Below, one piece after another: positions 41,731 to 49,438 of a stretch of 64,000 nt of DNA (the first letter of the stretch is position 1; each line of letters opens with the position of its first letter). The stretch lies in the NCBI RefSeq assembly GCF_000720475.1, contig NZ_JOAP01000038.1, positions 1-64,000 on the forward strand. Reading direction: 5' to 3'. A program made the translations under genes and the position numbers. The notes beneath the pieces were generated by a model. It ran no database searches. It had not been told where the DNA came from and saw only the letters and a program-made list of their open reading frames with translations. This DNA is from Streptomyces aureocirculatus. Lineage in GTDB: Bacteria; Actinomycetota; Actinomycetes; Streptomycetales; Streptomycetaceae.

Positions 41731-41828
41731 GGGCTGGTCACGTAGGCACCGGACGACGCGCGATCTACGAGTAGGCATCGAAGTCCTGGCGTTTCCAGAC
41801 GTCCGCCCGGCGCCCACGTGACCAACCC
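41731..41828 (-). ncRNA. Structured repeat copy B (98 nt)
   Basis: On the minus strand the outer 13 bp and inner 12 bp form one continuous 25-bp helix (four G-U pairs), capped by the 48-nt inner part, which contains a CUGG/CCAG hairpin and a CGAU/AUCG stem. On the plus strand the same positions would be A-C mismatches, which points to transcription from the minus strand. Confidence 0.6.
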
Positions 41829-41839
41829 GCTTGCATCAC

Positions 41840-41945
41840 TGTGGTGACAGCCGAGCAGGTGCCGAACACCGCGCGGTCTACAGCGAGGCGTCAAAGCCCG
41901 GCGTGATTCAGGCATCCGCTCGGCACCCGCCAGGCCGTCACCACA
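41840..41945 (-). ncRNA. Structured repeat copy C (106 nt)
   Basis: Outer helix of 17 positions (16 paired) and the 12-bp helix (all paired, three G-U, with compensatory changes against copies A and B), enclosing the same 48-nt inner architecture. Copies A, B and C lie in tandem, 9 and 11 nt apart, between the IS110 transposase end and the CPBP gene. Confidence 0.6.
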
Positions 41946-42089
41946 AGCCGCAGAGCTATCCGCCGCTCTCTTCTGAGACATCAAGTGTCCGGCTGAGTAC
42001 AGGCATGACGGCCCTGTTGTTCGAACAGTCCAGGCATCCCAGCACTGGCCCGTTCCATCCTTACAGGGGGATTAGGATGAGTACCTCGC

Positions 42090-42893
42090 TCACTGCATTG
42101 CGGACTCGCCTCCCGGGCCCGGGACTGCGCCTGGCGCAGTCCCGCCGGCGACCTGCCGGTAGAGCCCCAAGGCGCAACCAGCGAAGGCCAGGCACAGGAA
42201 CACTGCGGAGACGAGGTTCGCCAGGGCGCCGAGCGCCTGTGCTGGGACAAGGGCGGCAGCGAGGTTGAAGCCCAGGTGCAGGAGCACGCAGGGCCACAGC
42301 ACGCGCGTGTGCTCGTAGACCAGGGCCAGGAGCACCGCCAGCGGCAGAGTCGAAGCGAACTGCACGGCATTGCCATGCAGCAGGCCGAACACCATGGCGG
42401 TGACCAGCATGGAGGCGAGGATGCTCACCCGCTTGCGCAGCAACGGGTAGATCAGCCCTCGGAAGAAGGCCTCCTCCCCCACGGGAGCCGCGACCAGGGT
42501 GAACAGCAGGGTCGCCAGGGCTCCAGCCGCGTGCCTGGTCTGGTTCGAGGCGTCGAAGCCGGCGGACCCGACCGTGACGTAGATCCACAAGGCCAGCGAC
42601 TGGCCGGCGAGGAAGGCCAGGACCGCGCAGCCGAGGACGGTCCACCCGAAGCGTGGGATCTCCGGCCTCGGCCGCAGGGCCGGCGCATGCGCGAGCCACC
42701 GGGGCCGCTGGATTCTCACCGAACCGACCAGGACGACGACGAGCATGCCCAGGACGGTGGTCGCGACGATCGGCTCTCCGATGAGGAAGACTGCGAAGGC
42801 GGCCAGGCCGAGGTAGACCGCGACGGCGGCGAACGGCACGAGGACGCACCACCCGATGCTGAGCAGTCGCGAGGTGATCGGTGAAGTCGTCAA
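42090..42893 (-). CDS. CPBP-family intramembrane metalloprotease
   Basis: 267 residues from a TTG start at 42893 preceded by GAGGAGGAG. Six or more hydrophobic segments. The CPBP/Abi signature is complete: APVGEEAFFRGLIY (EExxxR, about 138-150), VFGLLHGNAVQF (FxxxH) and LLHLGFNLAAA (HxxxN). CPBP proteins are membrane-embedded proteases involved in processing, bacteriocin immunity or signalling. The substrate is unknown; it stands between the RNA repeats and the RecJ gene. Confidence 0.85.
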   Translation of the reverse strand: MTTSPITSRLLSIGWCVLVPFAAVAVYLGLAAFAVFLIGEPIVATTVLGMLVVVLVGSVRIQRPRWLAHAPALRPRPEIPRFGWTVLGCAVLAFLAGQSLALWIYVTVGSAGFDASNQTRHAAGALATLLFTLVAAPVGEEAFFRGLIYPLLRKRVSILASMLVTAMVFGLLHGNAVQFASTLPLAVLLALVYEHTRVLWPCVLLHLGFNLAAALVPAQALGALANLVSAVFLCLAFAGCALGLYRQVAGGTAPGAVPGPGGESAMQ

Positions 42894-42913
42894 GGTCTCC
42901 TCCTCTACGGGTC

Positions 42914-44767
42914 TTAAGCAGCCGTGATGATCTGCTCGTTGATGACGGCCTGGACCCGGGTGTCACCACGGAAGGTGTTCAGCTGCAGCATCGCTGTGAA
43001 GCGCAGCGTGCCGAGTTCGGTGCGGCTGGCGCGCTGCACGAAGCCCCGGAGCATGTCGAACTTCTCCTCGGCGACGTTCCACCACAGGCAGGACAGGCCG
43101 GACCGGGTGACCAGGCGCAGGTGCTGCGATTTGGATCCGATCCGTTCCACGCGCAAGCCCATGGGCTCGATCGCAATCTCGACGACCGGAGCGGTGAAGC
43201 CGTATCCGAAGGGTTTGAGTCCCTCGGCCCGGCGCACCAGCTCGAACAGCGGCTGCAGGTCCTCGAGGCTGGCGTCGCAGTCGGCGTCCGGGCCGAGCAC
43301 GAGATCACCGCTCGGCCCATCGGCGCTGACGGCGAGCTGGGCGACCTGCGTGGCTTCCTGCAGCACGGCGACGAGGTCGCCCAGCTTCTCGGCCTTCGCG
43401 ACGTGGACGCCGCATGCCTGCTGGTGTCCGATGGCGCTGAGTCCGTCGTGCGGTTCCAGGCTGGTGATGATGCCGAACCAGCCCGGCGCGCGACCGGAGC
43501 CGCCGACGGAATCGTCGGGGCCGACGGGCCGGTTGACGACGACGACCGGGTGGCCGTTGAGCTCCATCAACCGGTTGGCCAGCAGCCCGTACATGCCCGG
43601 GTAGGCATCCGAGAAGTACACCCACGGAGCCAAGGGCTGGTCCCCGGTGGCGAGTTCTTCCATGTGATCGATGACCAGCTGCTTGCGCAGCTCGTTGCTC
43701 TCGATCACCTGATGGGCGGCCTTTAGCTTCTCGTCAGCACCGGCGGCCGTGAACACCGCGAAGCACGGCTCAAGCGAGGCCCCCGTACGGCGCGGGCTGT
43801 TCATCGCCGGGGCGAGGTAGAAGCCGAAGAAGCCTTCGTCAAGGTCGTCGACGTCGCGGATCTTACCGATCTGTGCGAAGGCCTTGAGCACGATCGCGAA
43901 GCCCTCGAAGGCCCGGAGGAAGACCGGGTGGTGCGGCTCGGTGCGCAGCAGCTGCATCAGGATCGACTGCTCGACGTCGATGGCATCGGGGTCAGCGTCA
44001 AACCCACCCCAGGGGTTGGGGATCGCCTTCGGCGCGGCGACGCGCAGCAGGCGTGCAATCGAGATCGCATCGCGCACCAGCTGACGGTTCTCGTACAGCA
44101 CGGGCATGACGTCGGAGACGGTGCCAATGCCGGCGAACAGGCGCAGCAGGCGGATCTCCCAGAGCTTCTCGGGCCGGTGCACACGGGTGTAGGCCTTGAT
44201 TACCTGGTAGAGCACGTGGGCACCGCAGATCCCGGTGTGGGCGTAGGTCTCGTCGATCCGGCACGGGTCGACGGTGACGTCCGCGGTCGAGCCCGGCGCG
44301 AGCTCCTCGTGGTGATCGGTCACCAGCGTCACCCAGCCCAGGGCACGCGCAGCGGCGATACCGCGGTGGGAGTTCACTCCCCCATCGCAGGTGAGCAGGA
44401 CCCGGGTGGCGGGCCACTTCGCGTGGATCTCGGCTACGTCCTCGGGGGCGAGCTCGTGGCCGCGGCGGTAGTCGGGCAGGTGCAGCTCGACGTCGAAGCC
44501 GAGTTCGGACAGCCCGGCGTAGCCGAGGACACCGGAGGAGATGCCGTCCATGTCGAAGTCAGGGGCGATGGTGATCTTCTTGCCCGTGGTCCGGGCGTCG
44601 TGAAGAGCTTCGACCATCTCGGCCAGGTCCAGGAGCTCGTCGTGTTCGGTGGACTCGATCTCCTTCAGGTACTGATCCGACCATCCCCGGCGCTGGCACA
44701 GCAGCTCGAAGAGGTCGGTGTCCTCGTCGGTGAGCGAATGGCCGTCGACGGTATGGAGCGTGGACAT
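42914..44767 (-). CDS. RecJ-like DHH-family ssDNA exonuclease
   Basis: 617 residues, start MSTLHTVDGHSLTDEDTDLF at 44767. DHH phosphoesterase motifs: IAPDFDMDGISSGV (about 63-76), RVLLTCDGGVNS, LVTDHHEELAPG (DHH, about 147) and DPCRIDETYAHTGICGAHV, then a DHHA1-like C-terminal part. RecJ degrades ssDNA 5'-3' in recombination and repair. The terminal domain is less conserved, so its polarity is inferred. Divergent from lsr2 across a regulated-looking promoter region. Confidence 0.85.
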   Translation of the reverse strand: MSTLHTVDGHSLTDEDTDLFELLCQRRGWSDQYLKEIESTEHDELLDLAEMVEALHDARTTGKKITIAPDFDMDGISSGVLGYAGLSELGFDVELHLPDYRRGHELAPEDVAEIHAKWPATRVLLTCDGGVNSHRGIAAARALGWVTLVTDHHEELAPGSTADVTVDPCRIDETYAHTGICGAHVLYQVIKAYTRVHRPEKLWEIRLLRLFAGIGTVSDVMPVLYENRQLVRDAISIARLLRVAAPKAIPNPWGGFDADPDAIDVEQSILMQLLRTEPHHPVFLRAFEGFAIVLKAFAQIGKIRDVDDLDEGFFGFYLAPAMNSPRRTGASLEPCFAVFTAAGADEKLKAAHQVIESNELRKQLVIDHMEELATGDQPLAPWVYFSDAYPGMYGLLANRLMELNGHPVVVVNRPVGPDDSVGGSGRAPGWFGIITSLEPHDGLSAIGHQQACGVHVAKAEKLGDLVAVLQEATQVAQLAVSADGPSGDLVLGPDADCDASLEDLQPLFELVRRAEGLKPFGYGFTAPVVEIAIEPMGLRVERIGSKSQHLRLVTRSGLSCLWWNVAEEKFDMLRGFVQRASRTELGTLRFTAMLQLNTFRGDTRVQAVINEQIITAA

Positions 44768-44842
44768 GACGGGACCTCTCGATCGGGATTGTTGATCGGT
44801 GGAGAACGGGGTGTGCGACACCATCCATATTACTGTGATTTC

Positions 44843-44879
44843 AGCAGCATCATTCACTATTGCTGCTCATTTAGCAGCA
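44843..44879. promoter_or_regulatory. AGCAGCA operator-like array
   Basis: Three half-sites, AGCAGCA (44843-44849), TGCTGCT (44861-44867) and AGCAGCA (44873-44879), lie in the A/T-rich region between the divergent recJ-like and lsr2 genes. The spacing suits a dimeric repressor with a third site. Confidence 0.5.
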
Positions 44880-44974
44880 CTACTAGGTCTCATTCGGGCT
44901 CTCAATGACACGCTTATCTCGAATGACCGCGACAGACTTTCCAAGGTCCTTGCATATCGGCTACTCTCGCCGGT

Positions 44975-45316
44975 ATGGCCATTCGAAGCATTATCGAGTC
45001 AGATCTCAGCGGGAAGCCGGATGCAACTACAGCTACGTTCGGCTTGGGTGACACCTGGTACGAGGTCGACCTCACCGCTGAGGAGCAGAAGAAGCTTGAG
45101 GACGCGCTGAAGCCGTACCTGAAGGTCGGCCGAAAAGCCGAGAAGACGGCATCCAAGAAGCAAGTTGTGCCCGACACGACTGCCGAGGAGCGCGACAGGA
45201 TCCGCGAGTGGGCCAGGAAGGAGGGCTATGAGTTCGCGGAACGGGGACGCATCCCGAAGAAGGTCATGAAGGCCTATGACGAGGCACACAACATCGATCG
45301 GAGCAAGAAGCGCTGA
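44975..45316 (+). CDS. lsr2: Lsr2-family nucleoid-associated protein
   Basis: 113 residues. The N-terminal dimerisation domain (DDL-type: WYEVDLTAEEQKKLEDALKP) and the C-terminal AT-hook-like DNA-binding domain with FAERGRIPKKVMKAYDEAH (RGR at 90-92) are both present. Lsr2 is the actinobacterial xenogeneic silencer that binds A/T-rich DNA. Plasmid copies can reduce the burden of the element on the host or replace host Lsr2. A bidirectional terminator follows. Confidence 0.92.
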   Translation: MAIRSIIESDLSGKPDATTATFGLGDTWYEVDLTAEEQKKLEDALKPYLKVGRKAEKTASKKQVVPDTTAEERDRIREWARKEGYEFAERGRIPKKVMKAYDEAHNIDRSKKR

Positions 45317-45358
45317 GCCTGGTGCTCACCTCCCGGCCGGCTCCTCCCATCCGTCCTT

Positions 45359-45391
45359 GAAGGGCCCTGCCGTGGTGCTGCAGGGCCCTTC
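45359..45391. terminator. Bidirectional terminator between lsr2 and the SLOG-like gene
   Basis: GAAGGGCCCTGC/GCAGGGCCCTTC, a perfect 12-bp stem with 9-nt loop, between converging genes. Confidence 0.85.
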
Positions 45392-45398
45392 GTGCGTC

Positions 45399-45905
45399 TC
45401 AGAACGGCGGCAGCGACGGATAGATCACGTCGGTCGTCGTGATCCCCGCGGCACGCGCGCGGGACCTGCAGTGGATCGTGCCGTGCGAGAAGTGCCCCGG
45501 CGTATGCGGCATGAGCTGCTCCTGGCCTCGCTGCCGGCATCCGGGCTTCCGGCAGAGGTCGAGGAAGGCCGTGCACAGCACCTGAGCCCCGGCCTCGCGG
45601 AAGGCCTGGGTGGTGTCGACCATCTCCTGGTTGCGCTGGAAGCCAGCCTGATTCCCGTGAGCCGACCAGGCGGCGGGGAAGGTGCGGACCGCGAAACCTG
45701 CGTCCCGCCACAGCAGCTCGGCCATGGGATCGGCGCCCTCGGGGCAGTGCCCGGAGAAGAGTACCGGCCGGGTGACGCTCTTGGCTCCCCATCTGCGCCA
45801 GGCGTCGTTGAACGCTTCACGCATGCCCTTCTCGTCGTTCCATCTGCGGGAACCGGTGACGAGGACGACATGCGAGAACGATTCAGGAGTCATTTCAGCA
45901 ATCAT
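45399..45905 (-). CDS. SLOG-domain protein (DUF2493/YpsA-like)
   Basis: 168 residues, start MIAEMTPESFSHVVLVTGSR at 45905, chosen for the strong GGAGAGGAGG upstream. VVLVTGSRRW, LFSGHCPEGADPMAELLWRD and FPAAWSAHGNQAGFQRNQEM form the Rossmann-like SLOG fold, thought to bind nucleotides or nucleotide-derived signals. C-terminal CxxC-like cysteines (LDLCRKPGCRQRG) are extra. Similar genes are common on actinophages and plasmids. Confidence 0.75.
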   Translation of the reverse strand: MIAEMTPESFSHVVLVTGSRRWNDEKGMREAFNDAWRRWGAKSVTRPVLFSGHCPEGADPMAELLWRDAGFAVRTFPAAWSAHGNQAGFQRNQEMVDTTQAFREAGAQVLCTAFLDLCRKPGCRQRGQEQLMPHTPGHFSHGTIHCRSRARAAGITTTDVIYPSLPPF

Positions 45906-46017
45906 TTGAGCCTCCTCTCCTTGTGACTCGGCGGTCTCCACATCTGGAGTCGAGAGCTGTGGCCGCGATGTCTGGACAGGCGCGGCGGCCTGCATGTTGC
46001 CGGCTCATACAGTCCGG

Positions 46018-46330
46018 CTAGTACTGGGGCTCGATGACGGCCCGGTCCTTCTCCCGGTAAAGCTCAAAGCGGATCCGATCGTCATCACACATCGGCATGA
46101 GGTGGACGGTGTACAACCCGTCATCGCTGAGGGAGACGTGCACGGTGACGACCGTGCGCTGTCCTCGTCGTTGGTGAAGTCGACGTTGCCGATGTCCTTG
46201 GGATCGCCGGACTTCATCATCGCGGCGACAGCCGTGCTGTCTGGTTGCCCCAATTTCGGCAAGCAGCGGGCTCCGGTGCCGTAGGGCGAGATTTCGGGCT
46301 GGGACTGCGTCGTGGTAGCGCCTCTTCGTG
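46018..46330 (-). pseudogene. Frameshifted remnant of a small secreted-type protein
   Basis: One frame reads PYGTGARCLPKLGQPDSTAV, AAMMKSGDPKDIGNVDF and DEDS. The next frame continues TVVTVHVSLSDDGLYTVHLM and FELYREKDRAVIEPQY to 46018. The two parts join across one indel near 46160. The N terminus is missing. Looks like the C-terminal half of a beta-rich extracellular protein. Confidence 0.5.
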
Positions 46331-47383
46331 GACTCGGGTGCGGGTGCCGACCATCGAGTGCAGACCCCGGTGGGGGCCGAGTGATCTCGCCGTTCGACCT
46401 AGCTCCCGTGCCAGCTCTGCTGGCTGACGACTCGGAAGATCTTGCTGGCGTGATCTGCTCCCGGACGGATCGCGCAGCGAGCCGTCGCACGGGGCGTCAC
46501 TTCCCGCCGGAGCTAGGCGCACAGCGCCAGGCGATCCACCACTGCTGCACCTTTGCCGCTGTCCACGTTCGTGGACAACTGCAGCGGGGCAGTGGTGGGG
46601 CTTCCTCTCTCAAGCGCAGCGCTGGGCATAGCCGGAGGGAGCGCAAGCGACCGACGGACCGGCGAGCGAAGCGAGCGGTGGAACCCGTCGGCTATGCCGA
46701 CTAACACGTCCTCGGAGCGCAGCGGAGAGGCCGAGCGAAGCGAGGGTCCGCAGGACACGTGTTATCAGGTTCTCTTATGCCCTTTTGCTTCCTTGTCGTC
46801 GTCCTCGCTGTTCCACGGCTGGAGCGTTAGCGGAAGCCTGGAACATCAGGGGAAACGGTCCATACCCTCTTGACCCGTACCCCTCCCCTTCTTGCCGCGT
46901 AGCGGGGGTACGGGTCTGGCCGTTTCGCCTGGTCATCGCGCCTCTTGGGCGTACTGCTGTTTCGACGTCCGTGATACGGCCGTACCCCCACGTTGATCCG
47001 TCCTCGTGAGGCACGAGCGAGGCGGGGGTACGGGTCTGCTCCTGACGGGGCGCAGCCCCGGTTCATCCCTCTGCTGCTGTCGGTGGCACAACCTTCGCGG
47101 CGCACGGATCCATCCCCTCGCGACACCGTCGCTTCGGCCGTGGATAACACTCTGCTCCACCGCTCGCCGCGGCGGCGCAGCCGGCCTCGCCCCGTCGCGT
47201 TGTGCTGGCTGCACCGACGTGGATTCACCTCGCTCCGGTGCTGCCGTGGCAGCGTGCCAGCACTTCATGCACCGCGTCCGAGGCGGGCGCTCTGCACTGT
47301 GTCGACGACGCACGTTCCGGCCCCGGGCTATGCCCCTCTTCGCGCTCGCGCGGGCGAGCCCGGGGTGTTCCTTCGTGGACGCA
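46331..47383. other. Repeat-rich gene-poor region
   Basis: About 1 kb with many short competing frames and no credible gene. It contains repeated GAGCGAAGCGAG-type units (46,640-46,750), an inverted repeat GGCATAGCC/GGCTATGCC (46,627 and 46,690), an AACACGTCCT/AGGACACGTGTT hairpin and the CCCGTACCCC inverted repeats. Possible partition or conjugation-related DNA; otherwise decayed sequence. Confidence 0.4.
46874..47034. repeat. Pair of CCCGTACCCC inverted repeats
   Basis: CCCGTACCCC at 46874-46883 pairs with GGGGTACGGG at 46905-46914; a second unit CCGTACCCCC at 46980-46989 pairs with 47024-47033. Each arm is 10 bp and the loops differ, so the arms, not the loops, are conserved. Confidence 0.6.
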
Positions 47384-47506
47384 TCAGAAGAAGAGAGGCC
47401 CGACTGCTGCGACCAGCTGCCCATCGCGCACAGCGAGCAGCTCCAGCGTCATCGGGCCGTTGTCGTCTTCCTTCAGGGGCTGCTTCCGCAGCAAATGCCT
47501 CTGCAC
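47384..47506 (-). CDS. Possible 40-aa ORF
   Basis: GTG 47506 with GAGGA nine bases upstream. MQRHLLRKQPLKEDDNGPMT then ELLAVRDGQLVAAVGPLFF; codon bias and the closing beta-hairpin pattern look real. No family recognised. Confidence 0.4.
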   Translation of the reverse strand: MQRHLLRKQPLKEDDNGPMTLELLAVRDGQLVAAVGPLFF

Positions 47507-47730
47507 CTCTGCTCTTCCTCTACCCCACGGGCCTTTGGGGCTATCGACGCATCCCCCTCACCGCCCCGGCGCAACCCGTTGGCGGAGCCTGAGAAATGCC
47601 CTCGCGGGCGCGGTTCCGCAGCCCGGCGGACAGTGTGACGTGCGTCGCCATTTCAAGATTCATTGCCGGTGTGGGTCCGTGCCGAGCCTGAAGAGTGAAG
47701 GCGCCGCTCAACCTACTTCTGGAGGGCTTG

Positions 47731-48084
47731 ATGATCCCGTCGAAGACGCTTCTGCCGACGATTACGCCGGAGGGGACGTACGGGCAGCTCGTGGAGCTGA
47801 TCACTGCTGTTTCAGGGCTCGACGATCAGGCGGCGGGAGGGCTGGCGGACAGTCTGCTGTTCCGGCTGGGGCTCTACGGCCCTACCCCTGAACGGGTGGA
47901 CGATCAGTGTGCGGCGATGTTCTTCGACGCCGACCTCGAGGATGGCCACGGCGGCTGGGTGCAATGCGGCAAGACGCCGGGGCACATTCGGCGTGGCGAC
48001 CCACTGCACGAGGGCCGGTGGAGCGGACGGTGTTGGCGCGACGACCACCGGCAGGCCGTGACCGCTGACGACGAGGAGGGCTGA
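47731..48084 (+). CDS. Small Cys/His protein (117 aa)
   Basis: GGAGGG precedes ATG 47731. MIPSKTLLPTITPEGTYGQL, GLDDQAAGGLADSLLFRLGL, then a Cys/His-rich half (DDQCAAMFFDADLEDG, WVQCGKTPGHIRRGDPLHEG, GRCWRDDH) that could bind zinc. First plus-strand gene of the right half. Function unknown. Confidence 0.6.
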   Translation: MIPSKTLLPTITPEGTYGQLVELITAVSGLDDQAAGGLADSLLFRLGLYGPTPERVDDQCAAMFFDADLEDGHGGWVQCGKTPGHIRRGDPLHEGRWSGRCWRDDHRQAVTADDEEG

Positions 48085-48291
48085 CGTGGCGGCGGTCGGA
48101 GCAGTCGGCTCCGGCCGCCGCACCAGCGCTGTGCCGGCACACCGCGCCGACAGCTCACTGGCGGGCGGCTGTGCTGATCTCGCTCCGCCGGTGTTCCGTG
48201 GCTGCGCTGCCGTGCCTGCCGACGGGCTTCGGCACGGGGCACAGACAGGCTTCTCAGCCCCGTGAAGCAGCGGTGAAACACCGCCCCTCTC

Positions 48292-48683
48292 GTGTCTCAG
48301 AGGTGACCCATCGAGGCACGCACGAGACGCGGCTGGGACACACACAGGACGCCGACTGATGTCGGTATACCTTCTTGGATTTCTGCGCATGTCCTCACGG
48401 CGTCTCTCGCGCGCCACGACAGTGGCGCCCCGGCGTCGCACACAGAACCCCCGGAGGGCTCGCCTGTGCAGGAATGCCGGGTGGCGTCTCCCAGGAGACA
48501 CCACAGGGACGCCACTGGGATCTCATCCGTACCCCAATGCGATTCCTCGGGATCAGTGCTGTTCCCGCGGGCGTCTCGTAGGTGTCGCGTGTGAGCACTT
48601 GCCGCGTAGCAGGTGAGGCGCAGAGGCGCACGGTGCCTGCGGCCTGCGCGCGGCCACTCCAGGTAGAGGCACGGGAGTGTCTC
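48292..48683. repeat. Candidate partition site (parC): seven GYGTCTC repeats
   Basis: Direct copies at 48292, 48400, 48484, 48571 and 48677 and inverted copies (GAGACRC) at 48324 and 48495, several followed by AGGTGT(C). The array ends about 220 bp upstream of parR. Actin-type partition systems bind ParR to direct repeats upstream of the operon, so this is the expected centromere. Spacing is irregular (about 85-110 bp) compared with R1 parC. Confidence 0.5.
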
Positions 48684-48903
48684 ACAGGTGTCCTTGCCAG
48701 TATTCGATAGGTACTTTAATGGCGCCCCCCTTGCGTATCGAATGCGACTTGCACGGGACTCGATAGGGACACTAGAGTGGACCCACGTCGATTCACATCC
48801 GAGAGGAAACGTCAAGAGCGGTGAGTCCATATGGCAGAGCGAGAGACATCCGGCGAACGATCGGATAAAGCGCAGGAGCGAGTGGCAGGGCGAGGTGAGC
48901 GCG

Positions 48904-49380
48904 ATGGCGAATCAGTCGGGTGAGCCTCGCAAGGTCCGCTGGACCGTGCCCCCTGCCGACACCTCGGTGATCGAGTGGCTCAATGAGCAGGCGGACATCT
49001 CGCAGTCGGTGCGACTGCTCATTCGGGAGTCCATTCAGCGTGACGGATACATCGATGTCTTCTACAAGCCCGTCGAGCAGCTGCCGCGTCGTGGCCGGCC
49101 GCCACTGGAGAGTAGCGAGCAGCGTGAGGACGACGAGGCGGTCACCGAACGCCGTCCGGTCGACAGGCCGGCTCAGCCGCAGTCCGGAGTCGCCGACGAG
49201 GCCGAGGTCGACACGGACGCCGTCGTCGAGAAGACAGCACCAGCGCCGGTAGCCCAGCCCGAGCCGGTTTCCGCACCGGTTGAGACGGCCGAGGAGCCCG
49301 TGGCAAACGCCCCCAGCCCAGCGCCGGAACCGCCGAAGCAGGCATCCATCGACGAAATCATGGCGAGCACTCGGCGCTGA
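48904..49380 (+). CDS. parR: ParR-like centromere-binding adaptor
   Basis: 158 residues from ATG 48904 (GAGGTG upstream). The N terminus, RKVRWTVPPADTSVIEWLNE then QADISQSVRLLIRESIQRDG, is a strand followed by two helices, a ribbon-helix-helix fold as in ParR. The long Pro/Ala/Glu-rich C-terminal tail ends with IDEIMASTRR, a short helix that could cap ParM filaments. It directly precedes parM. The order parR-parM is the reverse of plasmid R1. Confidence 0.75.
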   Translation: MANQSGEPRKVRWTVPPADTSVIEWLNEQADISQSVRLLIRESIQRDGYIDVFYKPVEQLPRRGRPPLESSEQREDDEAVTERRPVDRPAQPQSGVADEAEVDTDAVVEKTAPAPVAQPEPVSAPVETAEEPVANAPSPAPEPPKQASIDEIMASTRR

Positions 49381-49438
49381 GTAACGCGGTGAATTTCATT
49401 TTCCAGGCAGACAACACAGACACCGAGGGATCGAATTC

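Noticed and set aside
41620..41945. CRISPR array
   Set aside because: Three units of about 100 nt with variable outer stems and no short identical repeats or unique spacers; no cas genes in the window.
46933..47638. Overlapping frames of 130-230 aa on both strands
   Set aside because: Arg/Ala/Ser-rich, no ribosome binding sites, no third-position bias; treated as non-coding repeat-rich DNA.
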